This document shows, piece after piece, positions 6,942 through 14,525 of a stretch of 34,158 bases of DNA; positions within the stretch are counted from its first letter, which is position 1; the number at the start of each line of letters is the position of its first letter. Position numbers and translations under genes: made by a program. The notes below the pieces were generated by a model. It saw only the letters and a program-made list of their open reading frames with translations. It did no database searches and was not told the DNA's origin. The DNA comes from Polyangium jinanense (lineage in GTDB: Bacteria > Myxococcota > Polyangia > Polyangiales > Polyangiaceae). Location: positions 1 through 34,158 of the forward strand of contig NZ_JAGTJJ010000090.1 of the NCBI RefSeq assembly GCF_028435365.1, in the 5' to 3' direction.

Positions 6942-8222
6942 ATGAGGACTTCCCACCATGCAATCACTTCGGTGGTCGCGTTCGTCGGCTTCATCGGCTG
7001 CAGCGGTGCCGAGGATTCGAAAGGTACGGGAGCGGTGCCCACGTACTACAAGGACATCGCACCCCTCGTGAACGCGGAGTGTGCCGCCTGCCATCAGCCG
7101 GGCGGCATTGGGAAGTTCTCCCTCACCGACGCCGCGGTCGCGGCGAAGATGGCGCCCGCGATGGCGGCGGCGACCGAGGCGCGTACGATGCCGCCGATGC
7201 CGGTCAACAACGACGGCGCGTGCAATACGTTCGAAAATGCCCGGTGGCTCCGCGACGAGCAGATCGCGCTGTTCCAGAGGTGGGCCCAAGCGGGCGCGCC
7301 GCTCGGCGACCCTGCGGACGCGCCCCCGGCGCCCGAGAAGGACGGGCCCGAGCTGACCGGAGAGATCGTCGAGTTCGACCTGGGTATCGATTACACACCC
7401 CATCCAAGCGGGGCCGAGCCGGACGACTATCGTTGCTTCGTCGTTGATCCCGGTGTTTCCGCGGACGCGTTCATCACGGGTTACGACATTCAGCCGGGCG
7501 ACGCGCGCATCGTGCATCACGTGCTCCTTTTCATGCTGGAGGACGACACGTCCGAGGCCGATGCGGTCGCCCTGGATGCCGCCGACGAGGGGGCGGGATA
7601 CAGTTGCTTCGGGGGCGCCGGGGTCCGTGCGTCCATCGCCGGCATCTGGGCTCCCGGCAGCGGCGCGACGGTTTTGCCCGCGGGCACGGGGCTTCGTTAT
7701 GCAGCGGGTCGCAAGCTGATCATTCAGATGCACTACAACGTGCCGGCGACCGGGGGCCCGTTCACCGACCGCTCCAAGATGAAGTTCCAGCTCAGCAAGG
7801 ACCCCGGGCTGCAATCGGCGTTCTTTCTGCCGACGGGCACGCCCGATATCTCCTTGCCACCCGGCCAGGCACACACCGAGGCCAAAGGCGAGATGCCGCT
7901 GTCGGTCCTCGCCCAGCCATGGCTCCCCGATTTCAAGGGCATCCGCTCCTGGGGCGTCTTGCCCCACATGCACACGGCTGGCCGCACGTTGCGCTCCTTG
8001 GCGAAGACACAAGGCACCGAGCAATGCCTCGTCGACGTCGATCGCTGGAACTTCCACTGGCAGAACCTGTGGTGGAACGAGACGCCGCTCGATCTTGGCG
8101 CCGACAGCATGATCAGCACCACGTGTACCTACGACACGCGCGGGCGCACGGGCATCACGACATTTGGTGAAGGGACGGGCGACGAGATGTGCGTCAATAT
8201 CCTGTACGCGACGCCGCTCTGA
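6942..8222 (+). CDS. cytochrome c / copper type II monooxygenase-like lipoprotein
   Basis: A 426-residue protein. The ATG at 6942 is fixed by AGGAGG at 6931-6936. The signal ends in a G-F-I-G-C lipobox (Cys20). A single c-type heme site CAACH lies at 47-51, and an MPPMP motif (83-87) could supply the axial Met. The remainder has the ligand pattern of peptidylglycine alpha-hydroxylating monooxygenase: His192-His193 (VHHVLLF), His264 (QMHYN), His342 and His344 (PHMHTAG) and Met416 (DEMC). The spacing closely follows that of PHM. This suggests an exported copper oxygenase fused to its own electron-transfer heme domain. The substrate is unknown. It is followed after 14 bp by an SDR, probably in the same transcript. 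Confidence 0.85.
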   Translation: MRTSHHAITSVVAFVGFIGCSGAEDSKGTGAVPTYYKDIAPLVNAECAACHQPGGIGKFSLTDAAVAAKMAPAMAAATEARTMPPMPVNNDGACNTFENARWLRDEQIALFQRWAQAGAPLGDPADAPPAPEKDGPELTGEIVEFDLGIDYTPHPSGAEPDDYRCFVVDPGVSADAFITGYDIQPGDARIVHHVLLFMLEDDTSEADAVALDAADEGAGYSCFGGAGVRASIAGIWAPGSGATVLPAGTGLRYAAGRKLIIQMHYNVPATGGPFTDRSKMKFQLSKDPGLQSAFFLPTGTPDISLPPGQAHTEAKGEMPLSVLAQPWLPDFKGIRSWGVLPHMHTAGRTLRSLAKTQGTEQCLVDVDRWNFHWQNLWWNETPLDLGADSMISTTCTYDTRGRTGITTFGEGTGDEMCVNILYATPL

Positions 8223-8236
8223 TCCGCGAGGGTGCC

Positions 8237-9094
8237 ATGTCCAGCCACCCGATCACCGTCATCACCGGCGCCACGAACGGCCTGGGCCAGCGCGCGGCCA
8301 TCGCGCTGGCACGGCGCGGCGCACACCTCGTCCTCACCGCGCGGGATCACGCCCGGGCCGACGCGACGCGCGCGCTCCTCGCCACCACCGCGCCGGGCGC
8401 ACGCGTCGATTTCGTCTTCGGCAATCTTGCGCTCATGCAGGACGTGCGCCGGATGGGGGCGCAGATCGCGGATACCTATGGCCGTGTGGATGTGCTGATC
8501 AACAACGCCGGCATTCACGCCTTCCAGCAGCGCATCACCGCCGAGGGGTTCCCCGAAATGGTGGCGGTGAACTACCTATCGCCCTGGCTGCTCACCCAAA
8601 CCCTGGGGGCGTGCCTTTTGGCGGGCTCGGCGCGGGTGGTGAATGTCGCCTCGGAGGCCTCGCGCCGCCACGGGGCGCTCCGGATTCCCGAGGACCTGAC
8701 CGACACGACGCCCTTCACGGCGCGGGAATCGTCGCTGCGCTACGGCACGACCAAGCTGCTCAACATCATGTTCACCGGGGAGCTCTGCCGCCGGCTCGCG
8801 GGCACCGGCGTCACCACGAACGCCCTCGACCCCGGCTTCAACGTGACCGGCCTGGGCCGTGAGCTCAGCTTCGCGGCCGGCCTGGAGCGGGTGCTGCGCT
8901 GGCTCGGGATCGGCGACCCGGAGCGCGGGGCGGGGATCATCGTGCGTCTTGCAACCGACCCGGCGTTTGGCGCGGTGAGCGGGGGCTACTATTCGGTGAA
9001 GGGCGCGCGGCCGCTGACGCCCGCGGCCCCCGGTGCTGATCCGGCGCTGCAGGCGCGGCTCTGGGAGGCGACCGCGGAGTTGCTGGCTCGCTGA
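8237..9094 (+). CDS. short-chain dehydrogenase/reductase, retinol-dehydrogenase-like
   Basis: A 285-residue protein starting at ATG 8237 (GAGGG upstream), 14 bp after the preceding stop. It has the classical SDR features: TGATNGLG dinucleotide-binding loop at 10-17, NNAG in LINNAGIHAF, a Ser in VNVASEAS, and the catalytic YGTTK. An Arg in the first loop region (TARD) favours NADP(H). The C-terminal LDPGFNVTGL is typical of retinol-dehydrogenase-like members. It should reduce a carbonyl or oxidise an alcohol in the cytoplasm; the substrate cannot be read from sequence. The location behind the copper-monooxygenase-like gene suggests a shared, AraC-controlled pathway. Confidence 0.9.
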   Translation: MSSHPITVITGATNGLGQRAAIALARRGAHLVLTARDHARADATRALLATTAPGARVDFVFGNLALMQDVRRMGAQIADTYGRVDVLINNAGIHAFQQRITAEGFPEMVAVNYLSPWLLTQTLGACLLAGSARVVNVASEASRRHGALRIPEDLTDTTPFTARESSLRYGTTKLLNIMFTGELCRRLAGTGVTTNALDPGFNVTGLGRELSFAAGLERVLRWLGIGDPERGAGIIVRLATDPAFGAVSGGYYSVKGARPLTPAAPGADPALQARLWEATAELLAR

Positions 9095-9099
9095 GGGAC

Positions 9100-9127
9100 C
9101 TCGGGGACCCCGGGCGAGATTTTTTTT
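9100..9127 (+). terminator. probable intrinsic terminator after the SDR gene
   Basis: CTCG...CGAG arms enclose a GC-rich core (GGGGACCCC) and are followed by eight T residues at 9120-9127. It lies six bases after the SDR stop and separates this operon from the caspase operon. Confidence 0.6.
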
Positions 9128-9202
9128 CGGCGGCCGTGCCATCGCTCGGGCCTCGCGTTCCCAAAGAGGCGACACGGCAACTTCAACGAAGGAGCGCCGC
9201 CG

Positions 9203-9985
9203 ATGAACTTGCATCGCCTTTCCCTTGTTACCTTCGCCAGCTTCGCCCTCGCCTCTGTCATCGTCGCCGGCTGCGACGCGCAGGTCGACCCGGACTACCA
9301 GGGTGAAGCCCTCGCCACCGTCCAGGGCTCCGTCGTCAACGACGGGAGCACGGCCTCGGCCGCCGAGGTGGCCCTGATCTGGTCGCTTCCCCAGCAAAAC
9401 CCGGATGGCCTCTTCGGAACCAGCGCGGCCGTGAGCGGCCAGTTCCCCGCGAGCTTCACGCTGCCGATCTTCACGCCTCCGCCCGATGCCGCGCTCATCA
9501 CCGCGGAGGAATCGGGCCAGGACAAGGTGGGTTTGGCGCTCATCCTCGCGGTCAAGCCGGGCACGAGCGAAGGGTCGATCTCGGACTTCGAGCAAGTCGA
9601 GGCCAACATGCTCGGCATGAGCGAGGACCACGTCCTCGTGTACGTCGACCACGAGCTCGAGCCGAACAGCATCTGGGAGAGCCTCCTCGGTGGCCGGCCC
9701 TCGCCTGGGTACCACCTGATGGAGGTCGTTCGAAAAACCCCCGAAGAGAAGCAGGCGATCCAGGCGTGCTACCAGACGTACGGCGACGCCATCAACGGGT
9801 GCTATGACCAGTGCTCGCAGATGTCCTCCGACGACTACGACGCGTGCCTCGCCGATTGCGACGTGCAGCATCCGGAGCCGGACTGCGGTAGCGGGAAAGA
9901 TACTTTCCGCGAGGCGCCGAACGGGTTCGGCACCGCCATCGAGGTGCACCTCGGCGAGCCGGCGCAGGGCATCGACTGGTTCTGA
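9203..9985 (+). CDS. lipoprotein with a twin CX3C hairpin, first gene of the caspase operon
   Basis: A 260-residue protein; ATG at 9203 with AAGGAG upstream. The signal peptide ends at a V-A-G-C lipobox (Cys24). The middle is beta-rich (VQGSVVNDGSTASAAEVALIW) and resembles a small Ig-like or carboxypeptidase-regulatory-like domain by feel only. Near the C-terminus GCYDQC and ACLADC form a twin CX3C arrangement with ten residues between the pairs, expected to make a disulfide-clamped helical hairpin. It is 9 bp upstream of the ECF sigma factor gene. Possible roles are envelope sensor, partner or substrate of the downstream regulatory and protease proteins. I do not recognise a named family. 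Confidence 0.82.
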   Translation: MNLHRLSLVTFASFALASVIVAGCDAQVDPDYQGEALATVQGSVVNDGSTASAAEVALIWSLPQQNPDGLFGTSAAVSGQFPASFTLPIFTPPPDAALITAEESGQDKVGLALILAVKPGTSEGSISDFEQVEANMLGMSEDHVLVYVDHELEPNSIWESLLGGRPSPGYHLMEVVRKTPEEKQAIQACYQTYGDAINGCYDQCSQMSSDDYDACLADCDVQHPEPDCGSGKDTFREAPNGFGTAIEVHLGEPAQGIDWF

Positions 9986-9994
9986 GCGGGCGGC

Positions 9995-10495
9995 ATGCTG
10001 GGGCGGCAGAGCATCGAGCAAGTTTATCGAGCGCACGGGCACTCGGTGCTCCGCCGCGCCGCGCGCCTCCTCGGCAATGAGGCCGACGCGCGCGAGGCGT
10101 TGCAGGAGGTCTTCGCATCACTCCTCGAGCGCCCCGAGCAGTTCCAGGGGACGAGCTCGCTCACGACGTGGCTCTACAGCGCCACGACGAACCTCTGCCT
10201 GAACAAGCTGCGCGATGGCAAGACGCGCTCGCGGATCCTGAACGAGCGCGTCGCGCCCGCCAGCGGCGAGGCCGTGCCGCCCTCCGCGGAGGCCAGCGCG
10301 CTCGTGCGCGACCTGCTCGCCAAGCTGCCCGAGGACCTCGCGACAGCCGCCGTTTACTACTACCTCGACGACATGACGCATGAGGAGATCGCCGCCGTCA
10401 TGGGCTGTTCGCGCCGGCATGTCGGCAACCTGCTCGATCGGGTGAAGACGTGGGCCGCGTCCCACGCGGAGGGTGAACGATGCGACCTGTCTTGA
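9995..10495 (+). CDS. ECF-type RNA polymerase sigma factor
   Basis: A 166-residue protein, the usual ECF length. Region 2 is visible as YRAHGHSVLRRAARLLGNEADAREALQEVF, with the D-A-x-D/E-A-L-Q-E-V-F core motif and TWLYSATTNLCLNKLR. Region 4 is LAKLPEDLATAAVYYYLDDMTHEEIAAVMGCSRRHV, a standard helix-turn-helix that reads the -35 element. It should direct RNA polymerase to a small regulon. Its 3' end overlaps the next gene by 16 bp, which encodes the likely membrane anti-sigma factor, so the two are translationally coupled. Autoregulation of the operon is likely but no promoter was identified. Confidence 0.93.
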   Translation: MLGRQSIEQVYRAHGHSVLRRAARLLGNEADAREALQEVFASLLERPEQFQGTSSLTTWLYSATTNLCLNKLRDGKTRSRILNERVAPASGEAVPPSAEASALVRDLLAKLPEDLATAAVYYYLDDMTHEEIAAVMGCSRRHVGNLLDRVKTWAASHAEGERCDLS

Positions 10496-11229
10496 CGCGC
10501 TCTCGACCGGAGACCTGCCTCTCCGATCTGCGCCTCGACCGCCTCGTCGCGGGCGAGCTCGACGCCGCGGCCGGGCGCGAGGCGCGCGTGCACCTCGAAG
10601 GCTGCGCGCGTTGCGCGGCGCGCCTCACCGAGATCAAGGCAGGCCGCGCAGCCTTCCTCGCCGATCCGCCCCCGCTCCCGGCTGCACGCCCGGCGGCCGA
10701 GGTGCGGCGCTTCGCCCGCTGGGCCCCGCGGGTCGCCGTGGTGCTCGCCGCCGCCGCCGCGTTCGCGTTCTGGTTCCGGGCGCGGCCTGCCGGCGACGAT
10801 CCGGGCGATGCCACCCGCATCAAGGGCCGCCCCCGCGTCGGTTTCTACGTGAAACACGGCGACGCGGTGACGCCCGGCGCGGCCGGCGAGATCGTCTATC
10901 CCGGCGATGCCCTCCAGTTCACGTATACGATGCAGCGCGACGCCGCCTATTTCGCCCTGATCAGCGTCGACGGCGCGCGCAAGGCCAGCGTGTATTACCC
11001 CACCGCACCCCGGGCCGTGCGCATTACGCGTGGCAACGACGTGCCGCTCGAGCAGAGCACGGTGCTCGACGCCGTCCTCGGCGCGGAGACGACGTACGCC
11101 CTCTTCTGCGCCGATTCCATCGAGCTCGAGCCTTTGCGCGTCGCCTTCGAGGCCGCGCCGGAGAGCCCGCCGATCCCTGCCGGCTGCGAGGTCGATCGCG
11201 TCTCCTTCGTCAAGCGACAGGCTCCATGA
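10480..11229 (+). CDS. putative transmembrane anti-sigma factor with C-terminal extracytoplasmic domain
   Basis: A 249-residue protein; ATG at 10480 inside the sigma-factor gene. The N-terminal part has the HLEGCARC motif (H-x3-C-x2-C) of zinc-binding anti-sigma domains (zf-HC2 type) and helical flanks. One membrane segment follows (VAVVLAAAAAFAFWF). The C-terminal domain (about 120-245) is beta-rich with the stretch GEIVYPGDALQFTYTMQRDAAYFALISVDG. It looks like the DUF4384-type domain that often accompanies caspase-like proteins; that assignment is from memory. The topology places this domain in the periplasm, where it may sense a signal or bind the operon's lipoprotein or caspase. The stop overlaps the caspase start (ATGA). 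Confidence 0.82.
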   Translation: MRPVLTRSRPETCLSDLRLDRLVAGELDAAAGREARVHLEGCARCAARLTEIKAGRAAFLADPPPLPAARPAAEVRRFARWAPRVAVVLAAAAAFAFWFRARPAGDDPGDATRIKGRPRVGFYVKHGDAVTPGAAGEIVYPGDALQFTYTMQRDAAYFALISVDGARKASVYYPTAPRAVRITRGNDVPLEQSTVLDAVLGAETTYALFCADSIELEPLRVAFEAAPESPPIPAGCEVDRVSFVKRQAP

Positions 11230-12800
11230 AGTCACTCTGGATCTTTGGCGTCTTCCTCGCGACCTTTCTTTCGACCACGTTCGCGTGGGCGCGGATCGAG
11301 CGTTTCGCCGTGATCATCGGCAACAACGCGGGCGCTCCGGGGGATGTCGAGCTGCGCTACGCCGAATCCGACGCGACCCGGGTTCACGACGTGCTCAAGG
11401 ACCTCGGCGGTTTTCCCCCGGCGAACATGGTGCTGCTCCGGGGCGAGGGCGCCGACACCGTCCGCGCCACGCTGATCGCAATGAACGATCGGATCCGCCA
11501 GGCGGCGGCTCCGGACGTGCAGGTCATCGCCGTCGTTTATTACTCAGGGCACGCCGACGCGACGGCGCTGCACCTCGGCAGGACCACGCTCGATCTGCCG
11601 CAGTTAGAGCAGCTCGTACGCGGCTCGGCCGCGAGCTTCCGTGTCCTCGTCCTCGACGCCTGCCGATCCGGCGCGCTCACGCGGGTGAAGGGAGGGAGCC
11701 CCGCGGCGCCGGTCGACATCCGTATCGACGGCCGCCTCGCGGGCGAGGGCGTCGTTTTTCTCACGGCGAGCTCGGCCAACGAGGACGCGCAGGAGTCCGA
11801 TGCCCTCAAGGGCTCGTTCTTCACCCATTACTTCGTGTCCGGCTTGATGGGCGCCGCGGACGACAATGGCGATGGCCTCGTCGAGCTGGAAGAGGCGTAC
11901 GACCACGCCTACGACAACACCCTACGCGCCTCGAGCCGCACGCTCGCGGGCACGCAGCACCCCACCTTCCGCTACGAGCTGCGCGGGCAGGGCAAGGTCC
12001 TGCTCACCTCGCTCCCGGCCGGGGCCTCGGGCCGCGCGACCCTGGAGCTACCCGCGGGCCGATCGTATTTGCTTTTCGGGGGGAGCAGCGCCGGCCCGGT
12101 GGTCGCCGAGGTCTCGGCGCGTGATGTCGGCCGGAAGATCAGCGTCAAGCCCGGTACCTACTTCGTGCGCGGCCGCGACAAGGACTATCTCCTCGAGGGC
12201 TCGATCACGCTGAGCGCTGGCCAGGCAGCCGTCCTGCGGGACGACACGCTGACCCAGGTCGCCTACGCGCGCCTCGTGCGCAAGGGGCAGGCGCGCGCGG
12301 GCGCCGTGCACGGCCCGCAGGCCGGCTACCGCCTGCGTACGTCGTTCTGGAAGGGCGCGTCGCCTTGCCACGGGTTCTTCGCTGGGTACGCGATCGAGAC
12401 CGAGCACCTCAGCGTCACGCCGCGGCTCGGCGCCTGCCGCGGCGGCTTCGCCAATGACGTTCTTTCGGCCGACACCGACGAGCTCGACCTCTCGGTGCGC
12501 CTCGCGCATGCCTGGGATTTCCCCGTCGTGAGCCTCGACCTCGGCATCTCTGCGGGGGCGGCGATTTTGAACGAATCGTTCGTCACGCGCGGCGTCGCGC
12601 CTGCCCGCACGAGCTTTGCCGGTCACGTGGGTGCGGGGCTCGATGCCACGGTCGATCTGCCCGCGGGGTTCTACCTGCTAGGCGAGGTGGCGGCGGAGAC
12701 GTACTTCTTCCGCCAGCAGGATGCTGCCCATCCGAGGGAGAGCGATATCGCCGCTGCGTTCGCGATGCGGCTGCTCGGCGGTGCGGGCAAGCGGTTCTGA
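11226..12800 (+). CDS. exported caspase-like (peptidase C14) protein with possible C-terminal beta barrel
   Basis: A 524-residue protein. The ATG at 11226 overlaps the previous stop. An N-terminal signal peptide (LWIFGVFLATFLSTTFAWA) precedes a caspase fold: RFAVIIGNNAG (26-36), catalytic His109 in VVYYSGHAD and Cys146 in LVLDACRSG. A loop at 212-223 (DDNGDGLVELEE) matches the EF-hand pattern D-x-N-x-D-G-x(5)-E and may bind calcium, an activator of many metacaspases. A beta-rich linker domain (about 265-365) follows. The last 150 or so residues show alternating hydrophobic strands rich in Gly and aromatics and end in Phe, as in outer-membrane beta-barrel proteins. The protein therefore probably works at or outside the cell envelope. 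Substrate is unknown; clan CD peptidases of this group usually cut after Arg/Lys or Asp. Confidence 0.88.
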   Translation: MKSLWIFGVFLATFLSTTFAWARIERFAVIIGNNAGAPGDVELRYAESDATRVHDVLKDLGGFPPANMVLLRGEGADTVRATLIAMNDRIRQAAAPDVQVIAVVYYSGHADATALHLGRTTLDLPQLEQLVRGSAASFRVLVLDACRSGALTRVKGGSPAAPVDIRIDGRLAGEGVVFLTASSANEDAQESDALKGSFFTHYFVSGLMGAADDNGDGLVELEEAYDHAYDNTLRASSRTLAGTQHPTFRYELRGQGKVLLTSLPAGASGRATLELPAGRSYLLFGGSSAGPVVAEVSARDVGRKISVKPGTYFVRGRDKDYLLEGSITLSAGQAAVLRDDTLTQVAYARLVRKGQARAGAVHGPQAGYRLRTSFWKGASPCHGFFAGYAIETEHLSVTPRLGACRGGFANDVLSADTDELDLSVRLAHAWDFPVVSLDLGISAGAAILNESFVTRGVAPARTSFAGHVGAGLDATVDLPAGFYLLGEVAAETYFFRQQDAAHPRESDIAAAFAMRLLGGAGKRF

Positions 12801-12824
12801 GAGGTTTGTCGCAACGAGTGCGTC

Positions 12825-12850
12825 GGCGCCGCCGGAGAATGCGCGGCGCC
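12825..12850 (+). terminator. hairpin after the caspase gene
   Basis: A perfect 8-bp stem GGCGCCGC / GCGGCGCC with a ten-base loop lies 24 bp after the caspase stop. There is no T tract, so it is a possible terminator or 3'-end stabiliser rather than a certain one. Confidence 0.4.
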
Positions 12851-12984
12851 CATTGGAAAACGCGACAGAAGGATCTTGCAAATCTGCGCATTTTCTGGCC
12901 CCCCTCCCGCAGGCCGCGTCTCTCCCGGATGAGCCGGGGATGAGCCCCGTCCGCATTCATTGAAGAATTCTACCAAGAGGAACC

Positions 12985-14142
12985 GTGCGCATGGCGGGAA
13001 CAAATACGGGCAAGCTTCGGGTCGGGATCGTGAGTGCAAACTGGGGCGCGATCGCCCACCTTCCGGCGTGGCGGCTGCTCGGTGACGTGGAAGTCACCGC
13101 GATCTGCACGTCGCGACAGGAGAGCGCGGAAGCTGCCGCGCAGCAGTTCGCCGTGGCCCGGCCCTTCTGGGACTTCGAGGCCATGTGCGCCGATCCGGAC
13201 ATCGATGTCATCGACGCGGGCACGAACCCGAACCTTCGCGAGAAAATGGTCACTGCGGCCCTGAACGCCGGCAAGCACGTGGTCAACCAGCTGCCCTTCA
13301 CCTCCTCGCTGGAAGCCGCCGAGAGGCTTTTCGCGCTGCAGCGCGAGAAGGGCGTCATGGGCGCCGCGGCCTCGAGTCTCGTCGGCCTGCCGCACCTGGC
13401 GCTCATGAAGGAGATGATCGACGAGGGAACCATCGGCGAGGTCTTCCAGGTGCATTGCTCCTGGCAGATGTCGTTTTTCCTCAAGATCTTCCCGGGCTTT
13501 CCCTACACCTGGTTCGGCAAGGCGGGCCTGGGCGTCAGCGTCACGCGCAATCAGGGGTCGCACATGCTGCACGCCCTCCGGCAGGTCTTCGGCCCCATCC
13601 AATCCGTCGTCGGGCAGATGCAGACGCAATTGAAGACCTGGGAACTGCCGAGCGGGGAGACCATGCAGGTGGAGACCGATGACACCTCGCATGCGCTGCT
13701 CAGGTTCGCGAACGGCGCCATGGGAACCCTGGCGACCTCGTGGACGGCGGCCGACTGCCCGGGTTTTCATATCGACGCGTTCGGCAGCAAGGGTCGCCTG
13801 CGGCTCGAAGCCCTGCGCTATCCGAGCGTCGCTTCCGCCAAGCTGTATGCGGCCAAGAGCGATTTCGCCATGGAGCCGAGGGGCCAGGAAGTGCCGGTTC
13901 CGGAGCGCCTGTGCATGGTCGACGGCCGCGTCGTCGCGGCCGATCCGAAGGATGGGAGCGACGGGCAGCGCGTCTCGCTCGGGAGGCTTTTCGACGGACT
14001 CGTGCGGGCTGTCCGCGACGGGGGCGAGCCGCCGGCGAGCTTCGCGCGTTCGCTCGAGGTGCAAAGGATCATCGAGGCGCTTTACGCGTCGCATCAGCGC
14101 AAAGCGTGGGTGGACCTCACGCCCGGAGCCGACCTCGGCTGA
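12985..14142 (+). CDS. Gfo/Idh/MocA family NAD(P)-dependent oxidoreductase
   Basis: A 385-residue protein. GTG at 12985 has AAGAGG upstream; ATG at 12991 is an alternative two codons on. The N-terminal Rossmann fold reads LRVGIVSANWGAIAHLPAWRLLGDVEVTAIC, close to the usual G-x-G-x(2)-A/G pattern but with S-A-N-W-G in the loop. Further family signs are DVIDAGTNPNLREKMVTAALNAGKHVVNQLPF, where the usual 'EKP' Lys motif is replaced by NQLP, and the C-terminal dehydrogenase-like domain. Members oxidise or reduce sugars and related polyols with NAD(P). The change at the EKP motif, where the catalytic Lys normally sits, makes activity uncertain. It is a single gene flanked by terminator-like hairpins. 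Confidence 0.85.
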   Translation: MRMAGTNTGKLRVGIVSANWGAIAHLPAWRLLGDVEVTAICTSRQESAEAAAQQFAVARPFWDFEAMCADPDIDVIDAGTNPNLREKMVTAALNAGKHVVNQLPFTSSLEAAERLFALQREKGVMGAAASSLVGLPHLALMKEMIDEGTIGEVFQVHCSWQMSFFLKIFPGFPYTWFGKAGLGVSVTRNQGSHMLHALRQVFGPIQSVVGQMQTQLKTWELPSGETMQVETDDTSHALLRFANGAMGTLATSWTAADCPGFHIDAFGSKGRLRLEALRYPSVASAKLYAAKSDFAMEPRGQEVPVPERLCMVDGRVVAADPKDGSDGQRVSLGRLFDGLVRAVRDGGEPPASFARSLEVQRIIEALYASHQRKAWVDLTPGADLG

Positions 14143-14185
14143 GCCGGCACAGGCCGCTCTTCGTTCCGAATTCGAAAAAGCGGAG

Positions 14186-14213
14186 GCCTCGCGCCAAACA
14201 CCTCGCGAGGCCC
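14186..14213 (-). terminator. intrinsic terminator of the minus-strand lipoprotein pair
   Basis: A perfect 9-bp stem GGCCTCGCG / CGCGAGGCC with a ten-base loop. On the minus strand it is followed after five bases by TTTTT (plus-strand A run at 14176-14180). It lies 17 bp after the stop of the 14521..14231 gene. It may also help end the convergent oxidoreductase transcript. Confidence 0.7.
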
Positions 14214-14230
14214 CCACCCGAGCAGGCGAA

Positions 14231-14521
14231 TCAGGGCGTCATCGAGCCGCCACCGCCGACGCCGCCCATACCACCGGCGCCGCCGCTGCCGCCCATTCCC
14301 CCCGCGCCGCCCATCCCGCCGGCGCCGCCCATTCCCCCCGTGCCGCCCATTCCGCCCGTCCCGGCGCCGCCCATTCCGCCCGTCCCCGTCGTGCTGCTGC
14401 TGCTCGACGAGGCCGTCGTGTTGCTCCCGGGGGGCACGTTTTCTTCCTCCACGTCCCCGCAGGCAACGAGCGCAGCGCCGCAAAGCGCGGAGATCGTGAG
14501 GGCCACGGCAAGGATTCGCAT
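14231..14521 (-). CDS. small Gly-rich lipoprotein (stalk only)
   Basis: A 96-residue protein from ATG at 14521, four bases after the stop of the upstream cupredoxin gene, so translation is probably coupled. The signal ends in L-V-A-C (Cys21). The mature chain is a short acidic piece, a Ser/Thr run and then GG-M-GG-A/T repeats up to the end, with no folded domain. The same Gly-Gly-X stalk occurs in the neighbouring cupredoxin lipoprotein and two others in the window. It might be a surface spacer or a degenerate copy whose C-terminal domain has been lost. Confidence 0.65.
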   Translation of the reverse strand: MRILAVALTISALCGAALVACGDVEEENVPPGSNTTASSSSSSTTGTGGMGGAGTGGMGGTGGMGGAGGMGGAGGMGGSGGAGGMGGVGGGGSMTP

Positions 14522-14525
14522 GGGA

